From: Grammothele lineata
Taxonomy: Eukaryota > Basidiomycota > Agaricomycetes > Polyporales > Polyporaceae
Assembly (NCBI GenBank): GCA_002150815.3
Contig: NDFF03000150.1
Location: 163,910-227,909, forward strand
Length of the DNA stretch: 64,000 bases
Reading direction: 5' to 3'
Of the stretch, positions 45,891 to 57,537 are shown one piece after another; the stretch's first letter is position 1; the number at the start of each line of letters is the position of its first letter. The notes below the pieces were generated by a model. The model did not search any database. It was not told the DNA's origin and saw only the letters and a program-made list of their open reading frames with translations. Made by a program: the position numbers and the translations under genes.

Positions 45891-48800
45891 ATGAAAGCAG
45901 AATACCATACGCAGGACGTGAGCGTATTCATCTTCTAACGTGTTAGTTTTTTTCATTCGAATATTCCTTGAAGGGCGTCGAGGCCTGGGACGACCCAGAG
46001 GTATTGCTCCAAGTGATGGAACACCAGATTGAGGCGCCCCTGGATGACACCGCTTCCGAGGACTCTCGAGTCCGTTTTGAATGCCACATCCGCATGTTCA
46101 AAGATGCGTTCAAGGGGAATGAGCGTCAGTCAAGGACTTATCCTGGGAGAAGGGCCAAACCCTGTATGCCTCTCTTAGTGCTCATTGACGCCATGTTCTG
46201 GCGTTATATCTCTCGCTCCTTCCCCCGACTACCTCTCTCTAGAATTCTGTGGTCAATTCTTGACATAGACCCCGTTCTGGACACTCTTTTGTACTTTTGC
46301 AGATTCGACTGGTCACGCGAAACGCCCACAGATGGAAGTCCAAGGATTCTGGGGGGTCTTCTCTTCTACTTAACGGATTTCCTCGGCTTGCATTATGATG
46401 TTCTTGCTCGCCATAGTCAGGGTCTCATGGCTACCTTCCTGGGTGGGCTTCAAGAGGCGTGGCTTCACGATGCCCGTGGTCGCAACTCGCAGATCTACTC
46501 TCCAATGCCTTGGTCAAAAAGTTCCCGGGAAGAGATAGCGCGAGCCGGAGGTGCGTTAACCAATAGATGACCGATGCTCAGCCGTGCTCCCTCCACTGAC
46601 TCCTCATTCATAGATTTGTCGAGGCTGTGGACGTGTGCGAAGGACTTTTCTAGAACCGCAGATGTGTTGAGTCGCACACAAACGTCTCTCCGTATTCCCG
46701 ATATGCCGTGGCTAGGGGCTCGCCACGACGGATATCCGCGAAGCGATTCCTTGGGTTTATACACATGGATCAGACATGACACGGTCGGGGAATATAGGGA
46801 TAATCTAGCACTCTGGCAGAGCGCGCTCTCGTTTGGGTTCCTCGAATTGATCACAGGACTCGACATTCCTGAAGCCGACTTCTTGGTTCGTCGTTCAGAC
46901 GACCCTTCTCGATTCAACTTCAGCTTCGAACACGTATCTTCCTTGCTTAGATGGATCCGAGAGCGGTATCTCACTCATCCAGACAATGCGCCACGGGTTT
47001 ACCAACAGAGCCGCGCGTTCCTTGCGGCCCTGGACGAGGCCTACTTCGGTGGCTTTCATCCCGGCGTGTCCGAAACGGAGTGGTCCGACGTTATGTGCAG
47101 CCTTACAGCCTTGGTTTCACTCATCAAAGACGACGCGGGTGCAGTCCTCAGGGACCAGCCCAGGGAGGCAAGCCATTTGGAGGGACAAGTCACTGGGACA
47201 GCGGCCTTAGCACACCTCACTGTGGTATACACAGACAAGCTCACAGCAGCGGGTTGGTGCCCCAACACAATCCGCCGCCTTTATTCCACAACGCCCTTGA
47301 ACCTATTGACATATGCCCTCCAACTGACACCGAACGTTCACTCGTCCACTGCGGGACACTACACTTGTTCCCAAACCAAATGCACGGCGTTCGACCTCGA
47401 TGCATCCACTTACACCATCCAACACACTGAACCATCCTGCAAGTGCACCTTCCTATGCCCCTCCTTTCCCCTCATCAACTTCCACCTTCGCAACCATCGC
47501 ATTCCTGTGATTGTCTATGAAGACGGCTTTTGCACTGTTCGCAGTGTAGACGATGGCCCATACATTGCTATCTCACACGTCTGGTCTGACGGGCTTGGCA
47601 GCATTTCCGAGACGGGGTTACCGAGGTGTCAAATCGAACGGATAGCTCAGCATGCAAGCGCACTCATCCCCAGTGAATCAGGGCCGCCAGCGTTTTGGAT
47701 AGATAGCCTTTGCATTCCGGGGAAGAAAAATCTGCGGAAGAGGGCGATCCGTCTCATGGCCGATACGTACCGTCGTGCAGAGAACGTGGTTGTTCTCGAT
47801 GCAAGCATCCGTACTTTTTGTAGCGTTAACAGCCCGCCAGAGGAGATTGCTTTCAGAATATCTACGTCAACTTGGATGCAACGTGTATGGACCCTACAAG
47901 AAGCCTTCTTCGCTCGCGAGCTCTTTTTTGAGATCCAGGGAGGGATCCTCCTCTCACGCGCAGCACTGCTTCCTGCCTTCGCAGCTACTGGCAAGCGTAA
48001 AAATGGCACTCGAGACACGACCAAACCTCCACGTTCTGAACATGCCTCTCCAACCGTGGTGTACGGCGAAGAGTTCTGGGTCCACGTCCAGTACCTAGAA
48101 CCTATACATTCAGCCCTTCTCTCTTCCCCTCTGGTATGGGTGCTGTTGATCGGTACCGCTGAGAAGTTTCCGCAATACTCGAAGGCCTTACCACTTTGGC
48201 ACCTGATATCGCGAATGCTAGTTGGCAGAACGACGAGCAAGGTCGAGGACCAGCCGCTTGCAGTGGCTTCCCTGCTCAATGTCGACGTTGGGCCTCTCCT
48301 CGAACACTCGGATTTGGATTCACGGATGTCGACATTCTACACTCTTGTTCGCACAATCCCCACTTCCATTCTCTGCGGGGGGTATCCAGTCCAAGACAGG
48401 CTGAGAGAGCCCGGTTTCCGATGGGCTCCTCGCCACCTGACCCTAATCAGTACATTGCGGGAGGAGTGTGGATATGCGACGTGTTCCGTGATTGGACTCA
48501 CCACCGATACCGCGTTCGAGATGCTCTGTTTTGAGGCGGCAGAGTTGAACGAGGAAAACAAACAAATCCACATTTACGAGGATGAAATATTCGGCGTTGA
48601 CTATTTATGTGAATCATCCGAGTATTCTCTCGCGAACGAAACTCCGCCATGTTCATTCAATGCACTCGTCCGCATCCCAACCAAGTTTCCGAAGACGCCT
48701 GGTACTGAATTCATCCCTGTCGTTGGCGTCAAGATTCTGGCCTGTCATGATGGAAGAGACGTACTCGGTATCGCTGGGCCGCCGGGTTCGTCGCTCGCAG

Positions 48801-49006
48801 AGCAGCCTACAGTCTGTGAGTTCGCATTTCACGGAGTCATCATCGAGAGGAGAACCACTCCAAAAAAGGGACCCCCAGCTCCATCCCTCGGAATCGTAGG
48901 AAGTCACGAAGGAGGCTTTAGCACTTGGGCGCGCTTCTACGAAGACAACCCACGTATGTCTGCCCGAGAAGGTCGGTTCATGACGTCGCGGTTGACTGTA
49001 GTCTAG
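45891..49006 (+). CDS. HET-domain protein with long N-terminal region
   Basis: Three exons (45891-45917, 45974-46550, 46614-49006) encode 998 residues. The HET core spans about residues 515-640: YIAISHVWSDGLG, then FWIDSLCIPGKKNLRKRAIR, LMADTYRRAENVVVLDASI and STWMQRVWTLQEAFFARELF. HET domains in other fungi trigger cell death or growth arrest when unlike individuals fuse; here that role is family-based inference. The first 500 residues have no motif I recognise apart from a Cys/His-rich patch (TCSQTKCTAF and CKCTFLCP) just before the HET core. An in-frame TGA at 46568 lies inside the second intron (donor GTGCGT at 46551) and does not break the gene. The 27-nt first exon (MKAEYHTQD) is less certain. 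The product lacks membrane spans. Confidence 0.88.
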
Positions 49007-49871
49007 GCAGAAGAGTAGGCTGGGTTGAACGCCACCGCCGGCTATTCTGTTCCGACCACCTTTCTTCATAACGACGTCTCACTCTCCCATTGTTTGGCTC
49101 GTCCCTAAGCATGTCTTGGTGCCTTCCCGTCGTCGTCCTCTCTCTCAATATCTAAATGTGGCGTCCTAATCTTCTCGCCATTTCGGTTCGACCCGTCTCC
49201 CGCCGCACCGTCTGCCTTACCATCCCGACCTGCCTATTACTCTCCCATTTCTCAGTCTCCACGCCCGGCCACCGCACACCTGTTTCAAAGTTCAAACAGC
49301 TTCTCGGATTCCCGTACTAGCCTCCCCGTGTACCATTCTCCTATGCGGAGGCGTACGCACGCGTAGCCCGGCTAAGTCCTGACCCATGTAGCTTAGAATC
49401 TCTTTTGTACGTACGTCCTTTATGAACTATATCATGGTAGTCATTTGCCGAGTCTCCTAATCTACTACCCAATGCATCGGAGGCCACCCATCTTCAATTT
49501 CTCCGGTCAGTCGCAAGCCCGCCTTACATGTCAGATCCTGGAGGAACGACCGATAATCCCAGTGGAAGTTGCTCGCCCACACTCCGGTCTAGCTAGGGAG
49601 GTCCACAGAACTTCACATTTTGCACACATGTTGGCGTACGTCTTAGCCCTCACGCAACCAAATCGCGCTGCAAAGGATCTCATCCGAGAGTCCCAGCAAC
49701 AACAACCCGGAGCAAAGCGAGGGCGACTCTTGTACTAGAGTACTGATAATCTCCATGTCGGAGATTCGCACATCCCGAGCACACAACGTCGGTCAAGAAC
49801 CGATAGACCTTATGCAATAATCATCTCCATACTCTTACACACTTCACACCACTTCGAGATCGTGTCAAACC
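49007..49871. other. Convergent intergenic region
   Basis: These 865 bp hold the 3' end of the HET gene and that of the next minus-strand gene. The part 49080-49330 is C/T-rich. No gene is supported. Confidence 0.5.
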
Positions 49872-51518
49872 TCACGGATGGCGCACCGCCCCACGCAAGT
49901 CCACGACGAAACCCCTCACCGAGCGCACCGCGTCACGCACGGCCTCCGCCGCCTCCGACGCGACCCTTGACCGCGTCCTCTCCCGCTCGCCCTCATGCCA
50001 CGGCTTAATGAGCTTTCGGTGCTTGTGGTGCCCGTGCTCTCCATTGCCGCCGTCGCGATCACCCTGGAGGGCAGCCAGCGGCGCGAGCAATGGAGGCAGC
50101 AGGGGCGCAGAGACTGTCCGGGCGTGCGTGTGGTCTAGGGCACGCCGGTGTGTGGGCGTTGGGATGTCGAGGGTGCCGTCATCTGTGCATGCCGAGCCGG
50201 AGTCCGTGCGCGCGTGCGCGAAGGTCCTGGACGAGAGGCGGGGGAAGGTGAAGAACCGCTTCGAGAGCTTGCGCGTGCGCGGCCGTGTATGCTCTCCAGC
50301 CGGTGTCGTTGCGTCTGAGCCTACGGAGACCTCTCCTGACTCGGTGCTATTCGCAGTAAGCTTGTCCGACTCGATAGTACTCGAGTGCTTCGAACCCGGC
50401 AGAGAGTGGCGGGAAGAGGACGGCCGACTGGGATTGCTGTCGAGCACGCAGAGGGTTGTGTCAGGGTCGTCCGGGCCTTCCTCTTTAACGCTAGGAAGCT
50501 GGCCGTCGGGAACGTCGACGAGAGTAGCTCCCGTACTCGATGATGGGAGGAGACTGTCTGGGAGAGGCGCTGTGGGCTCTTTCTCTATGCTATCACCTCG
50601 CAGGACAATATTGATGTCCGTGCTGATGCCGGTGGCGGCCGCACCCGGGAGGGATGCAGGTTCTGTTACGGTGAGAATGACATCGCGAACAGCGGCGTCG
50701 AACTCCGGAACGGCAGGAGCTGTGTCGACGTGAGGCGAGGAGTGGCGCAAGAAAAGGACATCGCGTCGGCCATCCAGGTATCTCACACCGAGGATTCCGG
50801 AGCCAGTGGCGACGAGGACGGTGGAAACGAGAGGCTGAACGCAATAGGTTGCGTAGCGGTAGGCGGAGAGGAGGGCAGCGGGGGAGTATGTACTGGTGGT
50901 AGCCTCGGAGGTGGAGAGTCCTGTGGTGGTGAGGTGCGGGTGGCGCGGAATCGGGGATGGGAAGGATGTATCTGACGTCGACATTAACGTTTGTGTGAGC
51001 GGGGAGAGCCGAAAAGAATAGGTGTAGATGAAGACGTACCGGAAACAGAAGGTGCCGGCGGCGTCACGAAGCGAACGGAGTGGTGCCTCGGGCGGGCGGG
51101 CGATCTGCTCCCGCGGCCGGGCGGCGTTCCCTGCTCGGTCTGACAGTGAGAGAAGCTCGGTGCCGCGCATCTGAGATCTACTCACCGAACGAGTCTGGCC
51201 CTGGCCATGGGCAGTGCTATCGATACGGCGAACGCCCCCGCCGACGGGATGCGAGGACCTGCGGAGGAGAGAGGAGAGGACGTAGGCGAAGATGGCGAGG
51301 GCGGACCAGGCGGCGACGCGGGAGGAGAGGGAGAGTGCATCACGTGTGGTGTTGACGGCCTTACGGAATGAGCTGAAAGGGAAACAAAGGAGAGAAAACG
51401 GGGAGAGCGAGAGGGAAGAGAACGTGAGAGGAGAGGAGACCGCGAGTTGAGCGCGGGTGTATGCGCCTTTGCAGACGATGAGGAGAGCGGAAAGCCTGGG
51501 GCGCAAGACAGGGATCAT
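49872..51518 (-). CDS. Unknown Ser/Thr-rich membrane protein
   Basis: Three exons (51518-51186, 51130-51040, 50971-49872) encode 507 residues. The first 90 residues are hydrophobic with candidate spans around residues 30-50 and AAWSALAIFAYVLSSLL (about 70-88). A Pro/Arg/Ser-rich link follows, then another hydrophobic segment, CVQPLVSTVLVATGSGILGV (about 185-205). The remaining 300 residues are Ser/Thr/Pro/Asp-rich and end in an Arg/Glu helix (SEAAEAVRDAVRSVRGFVVD). I do not recognise the family. Splicing was inferred from strong donors (GTGAGT, GTACGT) and from the reading frame of the middle exon. Both introns together are 123 nt and contain no in-frame stop, so a 548-residue unspliced form is also open; see findings. 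Confidence 0.65.
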   Translation of the reverse strand: MIPVLRPRLSALLIVCKGAYTRAQLAVSSPLTFSSLSLSPFSLLCFPFSSFRKAVNTTRDALSLSSRVAAWSALAIFAYVLSSLLRRSSHPVGGGVRRIDSTAHGQGQTRSVSRSQMRGTELLSLSDRAGNAARPREQIARPPEAPLRSLRDAAGTFCFRYVFIYTYSFRLSPLTQTLMSTSDTSFPSPIPRHPHLTTTGLSTSEATTSTYSPAALLSAYRYATYCVQPLVSTVLVATGSGILGVRYLDGRRDVLFLRHSSPHVDTAPAVPEFDAAVRDVILTVTEPASLPGAAATGISTDINIVLRGDSIEKEPTAPLPDSLLPSSSTGATLVDVPDGQLPSVKEEGPDDPDTTLCVLDSNPSRPSSSRHSLPGSKHSSTIESDKLTANSTESGEVSVGSDATTPAGEHTRPRTRKLSKRFFTFPRLSSRTFAHARTDSGSACTDDGTLDIPTPTHRRALDHTHARTVSAPLLPPLLAPLAALQGDRDGGNGEHGHHKHRKLIKPWHEGERERTRSRVASEAAEAVRDAVRSVRGFVVDLRGAVRHP

Positions 51519-53507
51519 GGCTGCGTGAACTGGAGCTGTTCGAGCTTGGAGATGTCGGGAAGGAGATAACGGGTCCGGGATTTATGAGCAAGGCCTTGCA
51601 GTCGAGAACATACGGCTGTGGCCGGTTGGAGGCACAAGGGTCGAATGTGGCGGTGGCCGAGGAGTTAACAAAAGACGAGGCAGAAACTTGAAGAGGGAGT
51701 GAATGGCCGGGGAGAAGAGGGGCGCGACGAACGAGCACTTGGAGGAAGCGAGGGTCTTTATGATCTTCATCTCGTCCGCCGGTGGAGAGAGCGACGAGGA
51801 GCGAACAAGGGCCGACGAGTGACTGACATGGTATGCACGGCCGTCCGCGAGCGGCACGTCTCCGGTTCCAAGTGGCCCTGGGCCTCCTTCACGTGACCGC
51901 GTCGCCACTGTTCGGCAGCTGGACGTTGAGTTTCGTAGAGGTCTTCCATGCGCTATGTCTATCGTCCACAGCCTTCAGCAACAGCGATCCACCTAGTCAG
52001 GCAAAGTGCGACGGCTGTGAGAATGGACATGTCTTCCGGCGATACCAGCATGAGATAGATAGACTTTCGACGTCCGAGAGTGGAATAGTCCAGGAGTGAG
52101 GTGAGAGGCATCTTCGGGAAAGTCTAACGTCCGTTGAAAGCACGTCAATCTATTCCTGAACATGAAGGGGCGAGCAGACGGATGAACGAGTCATTCCCGA
52201 ATAGACGCGACAGCCCGTTAACCGATCTTGTCAAGAACCGAGAGTACGAGGGGTCGGCGTCCGGAGGGCTGCTCCTCCGGGACGTGCGATCTGGCATGCA
52301 GGACATGACGGGGGGGGGCAAGCTGGGGACGAGATCTGGTGCAAGCTGGTGCCACGAAGACCCAAGAAGAGATCGGCCTGTCAAACTCGTCGGGACTACC
52401 CGAGATCAGATCACAGGCATGGGCGACCCGGGCCGGCCGATCACTGACAGCCTCATCGAGGAGGATGACGACATTTCTCTTCTTCTCCGTCACCTCCAAG
52501 CCAAGTACGGCTATCGTCTACCAACCACTGCCTTTTCGCGAGCCGCACCTCCACGCCCAGATACCAAGTTTTCTTGTATACCGTGCGCTATCGACGCGCG
52601 TGGCATAGCGAACTGACGCTATCGCGCTCCATGGTGGAAAATATCCCACATGAAGGGAGCGCGGACTCGTGTTCGAAGGCCTTCGTTGGCGATCGCTTGT
52701 CGCGGCATGGGCGGAAATGCCTCGCTCAGCATCGACTGCGCGCGTAGGGAAGCACTGAAGCAGCCAAGACATTCACATGTCTCCACCCGCCCCGGGAAGA
52801 CCGCGTTTGCGTTTGGGCGGGAGCGAGGCGCGTGTCCCGCTCCGAGTCGGTCCTCGTCTTATCCACTCCATACTCAACGGAAATCTGTCTTCCAGAGGCT
52901 GGCACGCTGCCCTCAGGTTTATCTATAAAACACGCCAACGCCCCAACAATGCTTGTCATCCTCGACTCACTCCGGACCCGCGCGCCCTTTCGCGACAACT
53001 TCTGTCTTCTGCCTTCTGCCAGCCGCGCGCCCACTCCCGCTTCCTCATCGGCCTCATCGCCCAAGCCAGCGACAAGAACCCCCGCTTGACGATCGCCTCC
53101 AGCGCCCCCCGTCTACGGCCGCACAAGCCCCTCCCAATCGCCGCAAACTGAATCTGAGGTGCGTCTCCCGCGCGTCTCAGCGCGTCGCTACCAGCCGCGC
53201 GGTTCCTGGCGCGAGGGGGAGTGTATGTTGCGCGGCCGCTAACGAGGTGGTTCTCCCCCCGGTCGCGTCAGCCTCCGTCGAACGCTGAGGCTTGGCCCCC
53301 CTTGTGGTGCGCGGAGCGCGGTGCTTCCCTGGCGTCTTCGGTGTCCTTTTCTTTGGCCGACCGCGTCCGAGGAGAGAGGCAAACCCGCGGCTGGGACACA
53401 CGACACGACACGGCAAGACACCGGACACTACCTCATCTGCACCCGCTTCGCTTACGCCTACACCGGACGTCGACGTCGAAGTTTAAAGCGCCGCTACTGC
53501 TACTGTC
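51519..53507. other. 2-kb divergent intergenic region
   Basis: The region holds the promoters of the unknown membrane protein and SFC1. Several GC-rich frames of 80-160 codons overlap each other on both strands between 51770 and 53430 without motifs, so no gene is called. A TATAAA at 52923-52928 is 580 bp from the SFC1 start and is not assigned. Confidence 0.45.
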
Positions 53508-54812
53508 ATGTCGCGCGCTGCCGCGGAGAAGAAGCCCGTCGGGTTCGCCACGCAGCTCATCGCGGGCGGGACGGCGGGCGCGATGGAAGCGGTGCGTCTT
53601 GCGCCGGGTTTCGTCTGCCCCTCTGACATTGCATGTTCACATATTCCTCCTATGCTGCTGAATATTGCGCGAAATGTAGCTATGCTGCCAGCCTCTGGAT
53701 ACCATCAAGGTCCGCATGCAGCTCTCCAAGTCCGGGCGCGCTCCTGGGGTACGTCCTTTCCTCCCTTTCCCTCCTACCCCTCGCGCGCGCGTCTTCCCTC
53801 CCCCAACTTCCCTCCCGAGCACTAACCCCCACCTTTCCTTCCGGTGTACGACAGACAAAACCGCGCGGGTTCCTCGCGACAGGCGCGCTGATCGTGCGGC
53901 GCGAGACCCCGCTCGCGCTCTACAAGGGCTTAGGGGCGGTCCTCTCGGGCATCGTGCCCAAGATGGCGATCCGCTTCGCGAGCTTTGAGCGGTACAAGGC
54001 GTGGCTGGCGGACGGGAAGACGGGGGTGACGAGTGTTGGGAATATCTTTGTGGGTGCGTCTTCTTTGCAACGCAACGAACGTAGTGAATGTGGCTGACAT
54101 TCAGCCTGTCGTAGCGGGCCTGGGCGCGGGCGTGACGGAGGCCGTGCTGGTCGTGAACCCGATGGAGGTCGTCAAGATCCGCCTGCAGGCGCAGCAGCAC
54201 TCGCTCGCGGACCCGCTCGAGGTGCCCCGATACCGCAACGCGGGCCACGCCGTGTACGCCATCGTCCGCGAAGAGGGCTTCGGCGCGCTCTACCGCGGGG
54301 TGTCCCTTACTGCGCTCCGGCAGGCGACGAACCAGGGTGCGTCTCTCGCGTATTCTGCGTCTGCGTACGCCTTTGAGTAAGGGGAGCATCCGCGTTGACG
54401 GCCTTGACTGTCTCGCACAGGGGCGAACTTCACAGCCTACCAAGAACTCAAGAAACTCCTGCACCGCCTGCAACCCAGCACGCCCGACCTCCCCTCCTAC
54501 CAACACATGCTCATCGGCCTCGTCTCGGGCGCGATGGGCCCCTTCTCGAACGCGCCCATCGACACCATCAAGACGCGCCTGCAGAAGGCCGAGGCTCTCC
54601 CGGGCTCGAACGTGAGCGCGTTCGAGCGGATCGCGCGGATCGCGCGGGAGATGTGGAGGGAGGAAGGGGCGAAGGCGTTTTATAAGGGGATTACGCCGAG
54701 GGTGCTGAGGGTCGCGCCGGGCCAGGCGGTCGTGTTTGCGGTGTATGAGAGGGTGAGGAGGGTGATGGAGACGATGAAGGGGAGCAGTGAGGATAGGATA
54801 CATAGTGAGTGA
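53508..54812 (+). CDS. SFC1: Mitochondrial succinate/fumarate carrier
   Basis: Five exons (53508-53591, 53680-53748, 53855-54053, 54115-54336, 54421-54812) encode 321 residues, the normal length of a mitochondrial carrier. Each of the three repeats has its signature: QPLDTIKVRMQ, NPMEVVKIRLQ and APIDTIKTRLQ. The contexts MEALCCQPLDTIK and VTEAVLVVNPMEV are those of yeast Sfc1/Acr1 rather than of citrate or dicarboxylate carriers. Sfc1 exchanges cytosolic succinate for matrix fumarate and is needed for growth on two-carbon compounds. The 69-nt second exon carries the whole first signature. The C-terminal dozen residues after RRVMETMKG are unusually polar. Substrate is assigned by family resemblance. 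Confidence 0.92.
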
Positions 54813-55102
54813 GTGGGTGAACAGGTGGGAGGGATTGCGTTTGGACTTTATAGATTCATAGAAGTAGAGGAGGGGCGGACGAGGACGGCTCACGTTTTAG
54901 ACATCCTTAGACTTGTATCCACTACATTGCAATGACCGCACGACTATCACGCTTTCTTACATTCGAGCCGCGTCCCGAGACTTTCACGACAGCTGTCTTG
55001 GCCTCGAAAGTGTATCGTGTAAAAGAACAGCGTTGAGTAATGTAATGTGTAAGACACGTCCATGCACTAATAGACCGTCGAAAGACCTCACAGACTAGCG
55101 GC

Positions 55103-56928
55103 CTAATCGAACTTGCGCCCTAACCGCCCCGACGCCGCCCCAGGCCCCCTCACCCTGACCCTCCCCGACGCCGCTGCTGCTGTCGACGCCCCGCTCAACG
55201 CCGCCCTCGTCCCAACAACGTCCATCTCCACCGCCTCCCCCACTCCGTCGCCCTCCTCGATGCTCTCCACGCTCAGGCCGTCGCTCAGCGCGCGCCGGTG
55301 CCTCGCCCCTCCTGCGCCCGCATGACCGGCGGAGGTGCCGACGCTGAGGATGCGCACGAGCCAGTCGTTCAGGAAGAGCACGGGCGCGAAGACGGGGATG
55401 CGGATCGGGAGGAGCGGGGAGGGGTAGCGTACGCCTCCGCCGCCGCTGGGTGTGGGGTTGTAGGGGTCCAGGGGGACGGGGCGGGCGTACATCGCCATGA
55501 TGATGTACTGCGTGGAGGGGTTAGCGGGAGTGAAATTTGAAAGAGCGTAGGGAAGAAGGTGGGACGGGACGTACGGCTGGGAAGAAGAGCGCGAAGAGCG
55601 CGGCGTTGGCGAGGCTGCTACCCCACATGCATAGTGCGGCGGTTGGCAGTCCTGATGGCGACGTACGGAAGGCGGCGGTCAGCACGCAATGATGCACGGT
55701 GGCGCGAAAGGACAACTGCGCTCACCAAACGCGAAGTAGTACGCCCACCGCTCCTCCAAGTGTCGTACTCGCCTGGATAATGACAATCCGCGCGCTATCC
55801 AGATGAACCTATTGAACGACCCAATATGCTGAGCAGAGACTCCAGGAACGGATGAGGCACCCACTCACTCAAAGCAATAATACCTGCAACACACCTCCAT
55901 CAGCCCACCCTCCCACACGCGCGCCCACAGAAAATCAAGCACTCACGCGTCCACCCAGCACAAAAACGCAAACCCGAGCGGCGGGCCTGCGTACGGGATG
56001 TACGCGAGCGCGAAGGAGACGACGACGGAGGTGAAGACCATCACCGCGCGGTACGCGGACGTCGCGAGCGCGTTCAGCATCCCGCTGTACGTCGCAGGCG
56101 CTTGTGCGGCCGCGCGCGTGCCGTGCTGGAGCGTGAAGGTGCGCTTGGCGATTAGCGTGCACCAGGAGCTCTGTGGGAGGGTGCGTGAGCGGGGGACATT
56201 TACGAGCGCACGGCGGGCGGAAGCGGAGGTGGGGCGAGCGCGGGGACAAAGGCGTCCTTGGGAGCGTCTTTGGGCTCAGCGATAGAGAAGCTGTTTTCAC
56301 ATCGGACACGCACACGGGTGTCCATTCGACTGGAAACTGAGGATTTATGCATCATGTACGCGCTCACACGACCAAGCGGGCAAACAGGGCGGCCAAGACG
56401 AGACTGGAAGGGAGAAGCTCACATTAAGGTAGAACGACGCGCCGACGACGGGCAGCAACCAGAGGACCTGGTAGAACCACCCCAAATTCCGGTGGAACCA
56501 GCGCTGCTGCGCCTGCGCGAGCGGGAGGAGGAGCCAGTCGAAGAAGTAGACGGACACGAGCGAGACCGTGTTCAACACGAGCGACTTGAACATGTTCGAG
56601 CGCACCTCCGGGTCGCTGTCGTCCGGTGGTGGTGGTAGCAATGGTGGTCGCGCGCGCGTCTGCGTTCGTCCCTGCCAGCCCTCCCGGTGCATGGTGGGGA
56701 GAAGGGAACGTACCTCGCGACGAGCCGGACGACGGTGTCCCACCGGAAGGCATCGACGAGCCCGCGCCCGGCGCACGTCAGGTGCAGCCAGGCGGTCTCT
56801 TGCAGTGTCAGGAACGTCGGATACGACGCTCGGGAGGAGGTGTATTGGGGCGCCTGCATGAACGACGGGGAGGCCGACGGCGGGGGCGGCGGATAGTGTG
56901 GGCGGCGCGGGGCGGAGGGATAGGACAT
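55103..56928 (-). CDS. EI24: EI24-type integral membrane protein
   Basis: Seven exons (56928-56714, 56615-56423, 56170-55947, 55883-55869, 55808-55726, 55651-55575, 55507-55103) encode 403 residues. After a Pro/Ser-rich N-terminus come LQETAWLHLTCAGRGLVDAF, FKSLVLNTVSLVSVYFFDWL, NLGWFYQVLWLLPVVGASFY, TLIAKRTF, VMVFTSVVVSFALAYIPYAG and FAFLCWVDAYYCFEFIW, matching the EI24 family (etoposide-induced 2.4). EI24 proteins sit in the ER or nuclear membrane; in animals they act in autophagy and growth control, and the fungal role is uncertain. Exon 4 is only 15 nt (part of DAYYCFE). The cytosolic C-terminal 90 residues are Gly/Ala/Ser-rich and poorly conserved. Confidence 0.88.
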
Positions 56929-57537
56929 GGTCGCCGTACTGCGGCCACGGTGGTGGCGGGAGGAGATCCAAGCCGACGCGGGGCAGCGGAGACGTGTGCC
57001 ACACCACGGAGCGCCCGGCCGCTATCGGCGTCCCTCGGTCACGCCGTGTGACCGTCGGGGCAGCCCAAGCTTGGGCTCCTATAGGCTGCACGAGCACCCG
57101 CAGGGCTTGGTCAATGTCCCGTACAAAAATCCAATGACAACGTCCAACATGATTGCAGTCCATTCTCGGCGCTCAAAACAACGTTGGCATCGGAAGTAAT
57201 GTAGGATTGTAGTACGGCGCGACACACCCAACAGCCGCACATAGACACTGTTCAGCCGGGAGGGAGAAGAAATAATACCAGAAGTACAAACAGCTATATA
57301 GAATACGTTCACTGGCCTATGGACACAACAGGGGGTGATGGGATGAGATGAGGGAGTGAGTGAGAGAGAGGTGGGGAGGACGGATGGACAGTGAGTGCAC
57401 GAGAATACGACGACGACGACGACAATGCAAGACGACATGAGACAGACACGCAAACAGATGACAGCACTCGACGCAAAGAGGCGGCCCACAGGCCGCGCGG
57501 GAACAGCAGCAGCGGTAGGGCAGGCAGGTAGGCACAC
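56929..57537. other. Promoter of EI24 and 3' end of the second BTB gene
   Basis: These 609 bp lie between two minus-strand genes. A short gac trinucleotide run occurs at 57410-57422. Open frames over 56930-57160 are antisense shadows without motifs. Confidence 0.5.

Noticed and set aside
45968..46570. HET locus as a pseudogene split by TGA
   Set aside because: A strong intron with GTGCGT donor and TTCATAG acceptor removes the stop and keeps frame.
52134..52616. 160-codon plus-strand frame upstream of SFC1
   Set aside because: Composition is irregular, minus frames overlap it, and no homologous motif is seen.
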